From JAZDKP01 sp043802925 (lineage in GTDB: Bacteria; Fibrobacterota; OXYB2-FULL-49-7; JAEUSG01), in assembly GCA_043802925.1 (NCBI GenBank), contig JAZDKP010000162.1, positions 1 to 29,090 on the forward strand: a stretch of 29,090 nucleotides of DNA, given 5' to 3'. The notes beneath the pieces were generated by a model, which was given only the letters and a program-made list of their open reading frames with translations, was not told the DNA's origin and made no database searches. The translations under genes were made by a program, and so were the position numbers. Of this stretch, positions 1 through 7,319 are shown piece by piece (position 1 is the first letter of the stretch; the number at the start of each line of letters is the position of its first letter).

Positions 1-189
1 GGCTTCTCCAGTATAACCGCGGCTTTCAGACAAGCGTTACGGTATGCCATCCTATTCCAAAAACTGCTTCCACTGAATTCGCCTGATTAATTTTAATCAT
101 TACACACAGTAGCGCGCTGGTGAAAATATTTCTAATGCGCACAAAATCAGATATATGTAATTTATTATCAAAACTGGTATCTTTATTGT
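1..189. other. Left-edge non-coding region upstream of the kinase operon
   Basis: No gene could be supported here. Two plus-strand frames are open from the window edge and stop at 84-90, so the stretch could hold the last ~28 codons of an upstream gene. Neither frame is recognisable. From about 80 onward the DNA is AT-rich and contains the inverted repeat at 83-100 and a weak sigma-54-like element at 175-190, as expected of a promoter region for the kinase gene. Confidence 0.4.
83..100. promoter_or_regulatory. Inverted repeat, putative activator-binding site upstream of the kinase operon
   Basis: The sequence CTGATTAATTTTAATCAT contains the perfect arms TGATTAA/TTAATCA. It has the same CTGAT-N8-ATC layout as sites at 4657-4674 and 6851-6866. 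Its centre lies about 110 bp before the start expected from the weak sigma-54-like element at 175-190. This is seen in sequence; binding by the regulator encoded at 1616 (autoregulation) is inference. Confidence 0.4.
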
Positions 190-190
190 A
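175..190 (+). promoter_or_regulatory. Weak sigma-54-like promoter
   Basis: TGGTATCTTTATTGTA matches the -24 GG and the TTG of the -12 block of the consensus TGGCACGN4TTGCW with correct spacing, but the -12 GC is GT. The predicted start (~201) would leave almost no leader before the ATG at 205. It is listed only because the shared inverted repeat lies at the right distance upstream. Confidence 0.22.
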
Positions 191-1641
191 TGTTACTATT
201 TCCGATGCCCAAAAGCCTCACCTTCAGGTTGACCCTGACCATCTTCCTGGCCTTTGCCCTCCTCATCCTCCTGAGCGGCGCGGTCATCAACCGCTATCTC
301 CAGCAGGAACTGCGCGGCCTGCTGGTGAAGAGGATGGACGCCATTTCAAATTCCGTGGCCGCGGAATTCAGCGGCCCCATCGCGGATTATCTGATGGAAT
401 CCGAGGAAGGAAGCCCTTTTCTTGCGTCCGCTGCCGGACGACTGATGAAGAAGCGGGACATGTTCTCCCTGGTCGAAATCACCATTATAGACACCGCCGC
501 CCGTGTGCTGGCCTCCACGCGAAAAGAAAAACAGTTTCACACCCCTTATTACCCGCTCTTGACCGATTCAGCCGGACAGGCGCAACTGCGGCTCGGCCAT
601 TCCCATTCCACACGTATATACAAAGTGAACGGACTGCCATTTATGACCGTTTATATGCCGTTGACAGGGACCGGAGGCATCAAAGCCGCCATGGCGATTG
701 AAGCGAGCGCGGATTATTTTAAGATTCTCAAACGCATCAACCGGCTCCTTATAACCGCGCTGGCCCTGCTCGCAGCGACCTCGCTCCTGTTCGCTTACCT
801 GGCGTCGCGGCTCATCTCACGGCCCATCCTGGCCCTGGCAAAAACAGCTGCGGACATCGGGGCCGGAAAGCTCGGACTGACCGCACCGGTGCGGGGCGCG
901 GACGAAATCGGCCGTCTCACGGCGTCCATCAACACCATGAGCCTCCAGCTCCAGCTTGACCGCAAGCTGCTGGACGCAAAAATCGCCTCCCTGACCGTGC
1001 TGGCGGGCGGGGTGGCGCACGAGGTCCGCAATCCATTGAACGGCATCAATCTCTATGTCGACCTGCTGGAACGGAAAATAACCGGCCATGAGCAGATTGA
1101 ATTCTGCGCAAAAATAAAAAAGGAAATCCGCTCCATCAACCTGATTGTGACCCAGCTGCTGGACTATACAAAACCCATGGAACTCAAAATACAGGACGTG
1201 CCGCTCAAACAATTTCTGGACAAAGCTGCCGACCATTTCGCTCCTCTGGTTTTCACTGCGCATTTTGACCCCCCGCTCAGGGTCAACGTGGACGAATTCC
1301 GCTTTCAGCAGGTTGTCGACAACCTGATCCGCAACGCATTCGATGAAACGGGCGCAACGGGCCGGGTGCTGGTCAACGCGTCGCGCCAGCAAGGCATGAT
1401 CAAAATCGCCATTTTTAACACGGGCGGAAAAATCCGCGAAGAGGACAAGCACCGTATTTTTGATCCGTTCTTTACGACCAAAGCGCAGGGCACGGGCCTG
1501 GGCCTGGCCATCAGCCGGAAAATCATTGAAACCCACGGGGGCACGCTCGAACTTCGCGATTCCGACAACCCGTCTTTTTCCACGGTCGCGGAAATCATTT
1601 TTAAGGAGGCCCATCATGTCGAAAATATTCATCGTGGATGA
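190..1641 (+). CDS. Membrane sensor histidine kinase (HAMP-HisKA-HATPase)
   Basis: Inner-membrane two-component kinase that should phosphorylate the sigma-54 response regulator encoded next, whose ATG lies 26 bp inside this gene. Visible layout: membrane segment ~12-34; periplasmic sensor ~35-183 with no recognisable family; second membrane segment ~186-206; HAMP linker ~207-260; HisKA H-box with phospho-acceptor His277 (VAHEVRNPLNG); HATPase N-box with Asn378/Asn382 and G-box GTGLGL at 434-439. The order and 483-residue length are usual for NtrB/ZraS-type kinases paired with sigma-54 activators. The start is uncertain: ATG 205 (MPKSLTFRL) gives an equally good protein and neither has a clear ribosome-binding site. 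The signal sensed is unknown. Because the operon continues with a periplasmic and an outer-membrane protein, an envelope cue is a fair inference. Confidence 0.93.
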   Translation: MLLFPMPKSLTFRLTLTIFLAFALLILLSGAVINRYLQQELRGLLVKRMDAISNSVAAEFSGPIADYLMESEEGSPFLASAAGRLMKKRDMFSLVEITIIDTAARVLASTRKEKQFHTPYYPLLTDSAGQAQLRLGHSHSTRIYKVNGLPFMTVYMPLTGTGGIKAAMAIEASADYFKILKRINRLLITALALLAATSLLFAYLASRLISRPILALAKTAADIGAGKLGLTAPVRGADEIGRLTASINTMSLQLQLDRKLLDAKIASLTVLAGGVAHEVRNPLNGINLYVDLLERKITGHEQIEFCAKIKKEIRSINLIVTQLLDYTKPMELKIQDVPLKQFLDKAADHFAPLVFTAHFDPPLRVNVDEFRFQQVVDNLIRNAFDETGATGRVLVNASRQQGMIKIAIFNTGGKIREEDKHRIFDPFFTTKAQGTGLGLAISRKIIETHGGTLELRDSDNPSFSTVAEIIFKEAHHVENIHRG

Positions 1642-2959
1642 CCAGGCGGCCACCCGCGAATCGCTGTTGCTGGCCGTGGCGGGTTTAGGGCACGAAGGCC
1701 ACGCTTTCCCTTCGGGCCAACCCGCGCTCGAGATGTACCGGACCGTGCGCGCGGATCTGGTCATCAGCGACGTCCGGATGCCGGGACTCGACGGGTTCGG
1801 ACTCCTGCGCGCAGTCAAAAACCTCGACCCCTCCGCCGCATTTATCATGATGACGGCCTACAGCTCCATCGAGGACGCGGTCTCTGCCATGAAGTTGGGC
1901 GCAACGGACTACATCGCCAAGCCCTTTGACCTGCGTGAAATTGAAGCCAAAATACGAAAGATTCTGGAAAGCAGCGAAAAATCTTCCTCCCCTGCGGATC
2001 CGGTAGACGGATTCCGGTTCGACGGTTTTTTGAGCCGGAACAAGGCCATGCAGCAGGTTTATGACATGGTACGCAAGGCGGCGCAAAACCGGTCGAGTGT
2101 GTTCATTCGCGGCGAAAGCGGGACCGGAAAAGAGCTCATTGCGCGGGCCATCCACATGAACGGCCCGGAACCCGGCCGCAAGCCCTTCATAAAAGTCAAT
2201 TGCGCGGCCCTGGCCGAAGGCGTGCTCGAAAGCGAGCTTTTTGGCCATGAACAAGGTTCTTTTACCGGCGCGCTCGCGCTGCGTCAAGGTAAATTCGAAT
2301 CCGCCAACAACGGCACGCGGTTTCTCGATGAAATCGGCGACATCCCGCTCAGCACGCAGGTCAAACTGCTGCGCGTACTCCAGGAAAAGGAATTTGAGCG
2401 CGTCGGCGGCAACGAACCCATCAAGGTGGATGTCCGCATCATCACAGCCACCAACAAGGACCTCGAAAGCCTCGTCCAGACCGGTGCGTTCCGTGAAGAT
2501 CTCTTTTACCGCCTCAACGTCATTCCAATGACCCTGCCCCCGTTGCGCGAACGGCCCGAAGACGTGCCGGACCTCGCGCACTATTTCGCCGAAAAAAACA
2601 AGGACGGAAGCCCTGTGGGCCCGGTCACCTGTTCCCCAGAACTGCTTGAGACGCTGCAGGCCTATGCCTGGCCCGGCAATGTCCGGGAACTGGAAAATCT
2701 GGTGGAGCGCATGACCGTCCTGGCCTCCGAACCCCTGCTGACGCCTGAATCGCTGCCCCCCGAGGTCCGCTCCAAAATGGCATCGCGGCCGACCCGGGAA
2801 AAAGATTCCTTCACCGAACGCGCCACGAATTACGAAAAGCAGCTCATCGAAGAAGCGCTGCAGAAAACAGGACGCTGCCAGGTCGAAGCTGCGCGTCAAC
2901 TGAACATGGACCGCAGCACGCTCCGGTATAAGATGAAAAAATACGGCCTTCTCCCATGA
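1616..2959 (+). CDS. Sigma-54-dependent response regulator (NtrC/ZraR type)
   Basis: Transcription activator of 447 residues. The receiver domain (~1-120) has the acidic pair Asp8/Asp9, phospho-acceptor Asp52 (ISDVRMPG) and the conserved Lys in IAKPFD. The AAA+ sigma-54 interaction domain (~140-375) has Walker A GESGTGKE at 166-173, the sigma-54 contact loop as GSFTGA at 214-219 (Ser in place of the usual Ala) and Walker B FLDEIGD. A Fis-type helix-turn-helix closes the protein (QVEAARQLNMDRSTLRYKMK). The start at 1616 is chosen because AAGGAGG lies just upstream and the receiver fold begins at once (MSKIFIVDD); an open frame further upstream only overlaps the kinase. Its 3' end overlaps the next gene by ATGA. 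Likely targets are the CTGAT-N8-ATC sites at 83, 4657 and 6851 (inference). Confidence 0.95.
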   Translation: MSKIFIVDDQAATRESLLLAVAGLGHEGHAFPSGQPALEMYRTVRADLVISDVRMPGLDGFGLLRAVKNLDPSAAFIMMTAYSSIEDAVSAMKLGATDYIAKPFDLREIEAKIRKILESSEKSSSPADPVDGFRFDGFLSRNKAMQQVYDMVRKAAQNRSSVFIRGESGTGKELIARAIHMNGPEPGRKPFIKVNCAALAEGVLESELFGHEQGSFTGALALRQGKFESANNGTRFLDEIGDIPLSTQVKLLRVLQEKEFERVGGNEPIKVDVRIITATNKDLESLVQTGAFREDLFYRLNVIPMTLPPLRERPEDVPDLAHYFAEKNKDGSPVGPVTCSPELLETLQAYAWPGNVRELENLVERMTVLASEPLLTPESLPPEVRSKMASRPTREKDSFTERATNYEKQLIEEALQKTGRCQVEAARQLNMDRSTLRYKMKKYGLLP

Positions 2960-3510
2960 CACGGACCCTGTTGCTCTGCCTCGGACTGTTTGTTTCCGCA
3001 GCCCCGGCTGCGCTTCCGGATTCGCTGCTCCGGGTGCGCGATTCACTGCTGGCGGAGCTGAAGCGCACCGAAAACGGCGACTACTCACGGACAAAAGAGC
3101 TTTCCGAAAAGCTCAACGCCCTGGAAAAAAAGGCGACCCCGGTTCCGCAGGGCCGCGCGGAGAACATGGACGTGCCACCTCAGGACCTTTTCCAGCTCCA
3201 GGCGCTTCACGTCGTGCTGAAAGCGCGTCTTCAGAAGTGCGAAGCGCAACAGGATTCACTGATGGGCTTTTTGACCGAGCTTCATTTTAAACGGGAAGGT
3301 GCTTTCCCGGAAAATCGCGGCAGTTTTGGCGCGGATCCGCGCGAAAACATGCGGGAAGCGCCCTGGATGCGAAACCCGGACATTGAAAAGCAGAAAACCG
3401 TGACCGTGCAGCGCATCGACTCCCTTAAAACTGAAATAAAATCCCTGACGCGGCAGATGGAGGCCAACAAGGCCCTCATCCAATCCCAACTGAAAGGCGG
3501 ACAGCCATGA
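2956..3510 (+). CDS. Secreted/periplasmic coiled-coil protein, function unknown
   Basis: 184 residues. An N-terminal signal peptide (MTRTLLLCLGLFVSAAPAA, cleavage near 18-20) is followed by mostly charged helical sequence with heptad-like stretches at ~22-60, ~75-105 and ~140-180, so an elongated coiled coil in the periplasm is likely. No enzyme motif is seen and I do not recognise a family. It overlaps the response regulator upstream and the barrel protein downstream by ATGA on both sides, so the four genes are translationally coupled. The context suggests a periplasmic partner of the downstream outer-membrane barrel, or an accessory of the sensor kinase. Confidence 0.75.
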   Translation: MTRTLLLCLGLFVSAAPAALPDSLLRVRDSLLAELKRTENGDYSRTKELSEKLNALEKKATPVPQGRAENMDVPPQDLFQLQALHVVLKARLQKCEAQQDSLMGFLTELHFKREGAFPENRGSFGADPRENMREAPWMRNPDIEKQKTVTVQRIDSLKTEIKSLTRQMEANKALIQSQLKGGQP

Positions 3511-4649
3511 AACAAGCGTCCCTTCTTATCCTTGCGCTCTGTTACAGCGCACTGTCCGGCGCAGTCCTGAACAAGGAAAGCCTGTCACTCGAATATGGTA
3601 AAAAATATGATTCGAATATCATCCTTCCCGATTCCGCGACCGGCAAGTCCGCGCTTGTGAGCAACCTCGCGGTCCGCCCGGCGCTGCTGCTGCAGCTCAA
3701 TCCCTCCACCATGCTCCGTTCCGAGGTTGAGCTCTCCGCGGAAGAAGAGGATGCGTTCCCCGATAACGCGGTGATGCGCGCCGGAGTCACGCTGACCGGC
3801 CGGCATCTCCTGTCACATCTGACCATGGCGGGTTTCCACGCCGCGGCCCAGAAAAGCGTTTCCGACAACCGCTATTACGCAACAGAGGATGTCCGCATGG
3901 CCCTGACTCTGGGCCGTTATCTGGACCCCCTCACAAACCTCGAGGCAAACCTGACCGGGAGCCAAAAGACTTTTCCCACGCTCTACCGCAACAGCATCAC
4001 GGACCGCGCCAAACGGAGCTATTATTACGACTACCGCGAATTTGAAGCGGAGTTGACCGGAAACCGGCTTCAATCGGATTGGCTGACCCTTTTCGCGGAA
4101 CTTAACGGAACCTGCCGCGATTACTATAACGACACGCATGATTCGGACTATGTGGGATATCGGCCGGTCATCAATTACATCAACATCGGCGGGGACACCG
4201 TATACTATTCTCCGGAAGACACGGCCATTCCGCTTTACGCCCCCAATATTCATCAAAAAGACCAGTCGCTCACGTTCTCCCTTTCCGCTTCGCTGACACC
4301 CCTGTCCGGATTCACCCTGACCCCCCGGTTCACCGCCCGCGCGCTTTTTTCAAACGACGCCTATTTTAATGCCCGCACTTATTCCGCCGGGCTTTTCCTG
4401 CGCTGGCGCAGGGCCGCTTCCAGCATACGGGCCAACTACGATATTCTGCAGGACCGGTACCCGGACCGCCCGAACGATGATGACGGCCGTATAGAGACCA
4501 TGCAAACCGCGGGATTGACCTACGGATACAATGTCACGGCCGACCTGCAGCTTCAATGCAGTTATGTTCTGAGGTCGTTCAATTCCACGGCTGATTTTGA
4601 CGATTACATCAAGAAGGTGATCGGGGTTTCACTCTCTTGGTCGCGGTGA
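3507..4649 (+). CDS. Outer-membrane beta-barrel protein, function unknown
   Basis: 380 residues with a signal peptide (MKQASLLILALCYSALSGA). The rest has long runs of alternating hydrophobic and polar residues typical of amphipathic beta strands (for example LRSEVELSAEE, FTLTPRFTARALF, LQLQCSYVLRSF), many Tyr/Phe girdle residues, and a final strand ending VSLSWSR. These point to an outer-membrane barrel of roughly 14-16 strands, although the usual C-terminal Phe is absent. The family is not recognised. It is the last gene of the kinase operon and overlaps its neighbour by ATGA. Coupling a two-component system to a barrel suggests that the operon senses or remodels the outer membrane (inference). 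Confidence 0.75.
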   Translation: MKQASLLILALCYSALSGAVLNKESLSLEYGKKYDSNIILPDSATGKSALVSNLAVRPALLLQLNPSTMLRSEVELSAEEEDAFPDNAVMRAGVTLTGRHLLSHLTMAGFHAAAQKSVSDNRYYATEDVRMALTLGRYLDPLTNLEANLTGSQKTFPTLYRNSITDRAKRSYYYDYREFEAELTGNRLQSDWLTLFAELNGTCRDYYNDTHDSDYVGYRPVINYINIGGDTVYYSPEDTAIPLYAPNIHQKDQSLTFSLSASLTPLSGFTLTPRFTARALFSNDAYFNARTYSAGLFLRWRRAASSIRANYDILQDRYPDRPNDDDGRIETMQTAGLTYGYNVTADLQLQCSYVLRSFNSTADFDDYIKKVIGVSLSWSR

Positions 4650-4656
4650 CCCCGGC

Positions 4657-4674
4657 CTGATAGAACTTAATCAG
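4657..4674. promoter_or_regulatory. Inverted repeat CTGAT-N8-ATCAG, putative enhancer
   Basis: CTGATAGAACTTAATCAG has perfect 5-bp arms and matches the repeat at 83-100 at 13 of 18 positions. It is centred about 120 bp upstream of the start predicted for the sigma-54 promoter at 4759-4774, the usual enhancer distance for NtrC-type activators. Confidence 0.5.
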
Positions 4675-4734
4675 CTTATCATAATTTCTTATCTTTCCCC
4701 GCTCTTCCGCACATCCATTCGTTTGGCTAACCGC

Positions 4735-4746
4735 CTGATAAATCAG
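4735..4746. promoter_or_regulatory. Palindrome CTGATAAATCAG
   Basis: This 12-bp palindrome has the same half-site (CTGAT) as the enhancer candidate at 4657 but only two central bases. It lies directly upstream of the -24 element at 4759, so it could be a second, promoter-proximal contact for the same regulator or simply a chance echo. Confidence 0.3.
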
Positions 4747-4758
4747 TTGTTCGTGTCC

Positions 4759-4774
4759 TGGCACGCCCTTTGAG
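4759..4774 (+). promoter_or_regulatory. Sigma-54 (-24/-12) promoter
   Basis: TGGCACGCCCTTTGAG reproduces the whole -24 block TGGCACG of the consensus and has correct spacing to TTG of the -12 block, with A in place of the -12 C. The predicted start is near 4785, leaving a ~55-base leader to the ATG at 4841. A nearly identical -12 variant (TTGAG) occurs at 22853-22868. Confidence 0.7.
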
Positions 4775-4840
4775 ATATCCATGTTAAGAGTGCTGACATG
4801 CGGTTGCATGAAGCGAAACGGAACCCAAAAGGAGGATACC

Positions 4841-5452
4841 ATGAAAAAAACCATCACCATCCTGGCCACGCTGGCGTTGGCCGCATTTGCGGTTGCTGCA
4901 ACCGGTCCGGGCACAGAATCCGGCACAGGCGAAACCATCCAGGTGTGGGAGCAGAACCAGACCAGCCTCAAGACCTGCGCGGAACAGCAGATTCAGCTTC
5001 AAGACCAGATTAAGACCCTCGAGCAGGCCAAATTACAGGCTTCCACGGACGTGGAAAAAACGCAGATTCAGGGCCAGATTGAAGCAAAGACGCAGGAGCT
5101 GACGCAGGCCCAGACCCGCTACACCAACATGCTCGCCAACCACCGTGCCTACAAGTATGAATGGGTCGATGCCAACGGCGACGGTAAAAACGACAACGTG
5201 TCCGGCAGTGTCGAAGGCGACGCCAAGTCTTACATGTACAAGAACGGCAACGGATACGGATACGGCTTCGTGGACGGCAACAGCGACGGCATCAATGACA
5301 ATTTCATCGACGCCGACAATGACGGCAAATGCGACACGGACGCCGCCATGCTCAAAACCCGCACGCAGAGCCGCGACAAGGTCAAGGGCAAGAGCCAGCA
5401 CGGCGACCATAACAAGGTCCAGGACCGCGATCAGCTCCGTGGCGACAGATAA
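4841..5452 (+). CDS. Secreted coiled-coil protein with three Ca-loop-like repeats
   Basis: 203 residues, starting at ATG 4841 behind a strong AAAGGAGG site. A signal peptide (MKKTITILATLALAAFAVA) is followed by a Gln/Glu-rich coiled coil at ~32-102. Three acidic loops follow with spacing like calcium-binding EF-hand/dockerin-type loops: DANGDGKND at 110-118, DGNSDGIND at 145-153 and DADNDGKCD at 157-165. The tail (~172-203) is very polar and basic/acidic. Calcium binding is inferred from the D-x-N/D-x-D-G pattern. The function is unknown; a cell-envelope scaffold or metal-responsive protein is plausible. It has its own sigma-54 promoter at 4759 and is followed by a hairpin terminator, so it is a monocistronic, highly regulated unit. 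Confidence 0.85.
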   Translation: MKKTITILATLALAAFAVAATGPGTESGTGETIQVWEQNQTSLKTCAEQQIQLQDQIKTLEQAKLQASTDVEKTQIQGQIEAKTQELTQAQTRYTNMLANHRAYKYEWVDANGDGKNDNVSGSVEGDAKSYMYKNGNGYGYGFVDGNSDGINDNFIDADNDGKCDTDAAMLKTRTQSRDKVKGKSQHGDHNKVQDRDQLRGDR

Positions 5453-5477
5453 GCGAAAACCGTTGGAATAGGTGCGA

Positions 5478-5515
5478 GGCAGGCAGGGGGAGTTCCTCTG
5501 CCTGCCGGTTTTATT
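5478..5515 (+). terminator. Rho-independent-type terminator or attenuator
   Basis: The 9-bp arms GGCAGGCAG (5478-5486) and CTGCCTGCC (5498-5506) are followed by GGTTTTATT. The T-run is short, and the next ribosome-binding site begins only a few bases later (ATG at 5533), so read-through into that gene is likely and the hairpin may act as a partial terminator. The stem resembles the terminator at 6812. Confidence 0.65.
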
Positions 5516-5532
5516 AATAAGGAGAGACGCGC

Positions 5533-6774
5533 ATGAAAAAGTTCATCTGCCTTCTGGCCGTTCTTGCGGCCTTCTCGACCGGTTTTACCCAAGGCGGCAC
5601 GGCCGACACCACCGGCGTTATTGTTGGAACGGTCTATGATTCCCTCACGCAGGACCCGGTCGAGAACGCCATGGTTGTCTTAAGCCTTTATCTGCTCAAC
5701 CCGAAAATAATCGATACGGCATTTACGGACGCGGACGGAGCGTTCGCGTTTGACAGCCTTGTAACCGGGCGGCGGAACGCTTATAACCTGAGCGTCAGCG
5801 CCGACAGTTTTGCCGCGGCCCTGAAGACCAACATCACTCTCACCGCGGGCCAGACCGATACCGTGGACATCGCCCTTCTCCCGCCCGACTCAACGCCCCC
5901 CGCAATCCTGCCCATGGGCGCCTTCACTGGCACCATTCAGGATTCCCTGACCGGCGGGGTTTTAAATAACGCCCTGGTATTGCTCAGCGTACGGGAAGGG
6001 TTGACATGGAAGGCCATGGATTCCACCGTCTCCAATACAAGCGGCATCTACCGTTTTGACAGCGTTCCCGCCTCGGCCCTGCTCCGGTACGCGATCAGCG
6101 TCTCGGCAGCCGGGTATGTGCCCAAGAGCGTAAACAACATGTACGCTGACAGCGGCGTCACAGACACGGCGAATTTCCTCTTAACATCCATGGACACCTC
6201 CAATAGCTGGCTGTTGTATGGAACAATAACCGCGGACTCCGCCACGGGCGCGGCGCTGGCCGGTGTGGCCGTTGTGGTGATACAGAAGAGCGGCACCGAG
6301 TACCGCTATTCCGCAATCACGGACAACCAGGGCCGTTATGCTGTGACCATCATGGACCTCAGCCGGAGCTACCAGATTACCGCGACGCTGGACGGGTACC
6401 TCACAAAAGACACGACCCTGCAAATCTCCACGGATTCCTCGCGTGTAAACCTCGTGCTCCACCATGACACTGCGACAACAGAAATCCGGGGGGGTCGGGT
6501 CGAAGCTTCTGTCCGCAGTAACCTCCTGCGCGTCACGCCCAATCCCGCCCGCACTTCGCTTTCAATCGCGTTGCTGAATCCCGCGCAGGGACGCATCCGG
6601 GTTGCCCTGTATGGCCCGGACGGCCGTCTTGTCCGTAAACTGGCCGAAGGTATAGCGCCAGCCGGAATCAATGCGTTCAATTCCTCTGTAATGGAACTGC
6701 CCGGTGGGGTTTATTTCATCCGTGCGGACATGGCCGGGCAACGGCTGACAAAAAAAGTGATCCTGCAGAGATAA
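5533..6774 (+). CDS. Secreted protein with three carboxypeptidase-regulatory-like repeats and type IX sorting domain
   Basis: 413 residues with a clear AAGGAG ribosome-binding site. A signal peptide (~1-20, MKKFICLLAVLAAFSTGF) is followed by three tandem beta-sandwich repeats of the CarboxypepD_reg type (~29-120, ~127-220, ~225-312). Each starts GTV/GTI-x-DS-x-T and carries a central D-x-x-G-x-Y/F-x-F/V strand. The C-terminal ~80 residues match the type IX secretion sorting domain (TPNPA opening, VALYGPDGRLV, GGVYFIRAD, KKVIL end). No catalytic residues are visible, so it is probably a structural or adhesive surface protein. No promoter is seen between the preceding hairpin and its start, so transcription probably reads through from 4759. 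Confidence 0.82.
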   Translation: MKKFICLLAVLAAFSTGFTQGGTADTTGVIVGTVYDSLTQDPVENAMVVLSLYLLNPKIIDTAFTDADGAFAFDSLVTGRRNAYNLSVSADSFAAALKTNITLTAGQTDTVDIALLPPDSTPPAILPMGAFTGTIQDSLTGGVLNNALVLLSVREGLTWKAMDSTVSNTSGIYRFDSVPASALLRYAISVSAAGYVPKSVNNMYADSGVTDTANFLLTSMDTSNSWLLYGTITADSATGAALAGVAVVVIQKSGTEYRYSAITDNQGRYAVTIMDLSRSYQITATLDGYLTKDTTLQISTDSSRVNLVLHHDTATTEIRGGRVEASVRSNLLRVTPNPARTSLSIALLNPAQGRIRVALYGPDGRLVRKLAEGIAPAGINAFNSSVMELPGGVYFIRADMAGQRLTKKVILQR

Positions 6775-6811
6775 GGCACCCGGCGCATTCTCCATGCGTT
6801 GGATAAATTTG

Positions 6812-6845
6812 GGCAGGGGGTGGGAATCTCCCCTGCCTTTTTCTT
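6812..6845 (+). terminator. Rho-independent terminator
   Basis: GGCAGGGG (6812-6819) pairs with CCCCTGCC (6830-6837) and is followed by a T-rich tract (TTTTTCTTT). It lies 37 bases after the stop of the preceding gene. Confidence 0.8.
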
Positions 6846-6850
6846 TGTGC

Positions 6851-6866
6851 CTGATTAAAAATTATC
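6851..6866. promoter_or_regulatory. CTGAT-N8-ATC site, putative enhancer
   Basis: CTGATTAAAAATTATC shares its first eight bases with the site at 83-100 and has the same N8 spacing as the sites at 83 and 4657. It is centred about 106 bp before the start predicted from the sigma-54 promoter at 6939. A separate 10-bp palindrome, TCTTTAAAGA, overlaps it at 6865-6874. Confidence 0.38.
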
Positions 6867-6938
6867 TTTAAAGATGAATATTAACCAGACAATGACGGTG
6901 TCCCCCTGTTTTTGGCTTAAAATGACGGGCCCGGGAGT

Positions 6939-6954
6939 GAGCACGGACATTGCT
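6939..6954 (+). promoter_or_regulatory. Sigma-54 (-24/-12) promoter
   Basis: GAGCACGGACATTGCT matches the consensus TGGCACGN4TTGCW from the third base on, including the full -12 block TTGCT and the GCACG part of the -24 block. The first G of the -24 GG is A. The predicted start near 6965 places the ribosome-binding site GGAGGT (6975-6980) and ATG 6986 just downstream. Confidence 0.6.
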
Positions 6955-6985
6955 TAATAATAATCAGTTTTAACGGAGGTGATTG

Positions 6986-7279
6986 ATGCGTATCCTTACG
7001 GCCACCGCGCTTTTTCTGCTGACCGCCTTCTTTTTCATGGCCACGGCCGAAAACAAAGCGGCCGCGCCGGAATACGGTTACCAGCTCTCGCTTGATAACA
7101 ACACGGGTGTGACGCAAACCTACGGCACCGGCCAGGTAACGCAAACCACGCCCGACACGCTGAACAAAGACCAGGCTCTGGGCTCCGGCGATGCGCTCCG
7201 CCAGCGCGAAGGGCACCGGAACACGCACGGACAACATGGCGCCATAATCGACAGAGGCCAGTCGCCCCACACACATTGA
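6986..7279 (+). CDS. Small secreted protein with histidine-rich tail, function unknown
   Basis: 97 residues. The start is ATG 6986, five bases after GGAGGT; a TTG just upstream is in frame but sits too close to the ribosome-binding site. A signal peptide (MRILTATALFLLTAFFFMATA) is followed by a short Thr/Gln-rich region and a tail with several histidines (GHRNTHGQHG, ending SPHTH) that could bind metal. It is not recognised as a known family. Its own sigma-54 promoter and possible enhancer suggest expression with the gene at 4841. The propeller gene follows after only 40 bases and is probably co-transcribed. Confidence 0.7.
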   Translation: MRILTATALFLLTAFFFMATAENKAAAPEYGYQLSLDNNTGVTQTYGTGQVTQTTPDTLNKDQALGSGDALRQREGHRNTHGQHGAIIDRGQSPHTH

Positions 7280-7319
7280 CATTACATTTGAATCAACGCC
7301 GCACCAGTAAAGAGGCTGT

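Noticed and set aside
1..90. Two plus-strand frames open from the window edge
   Set aside because: They stop after ~28 codons, cannot be told apart, and neither resembles a known C terminus.
120..701. Long open frame overlapping the kinase gene
   Set aside because: It is the out-of-frame shadow of the kinase; composition is Arg/Pro/His-rich and no domain is visible.
1460..1615. N-terminal extension of the response regulator
   Set aside because: The extension only reads the kinase gene in another frame; AAGGAGG and the receiver start fix ATG 1616.
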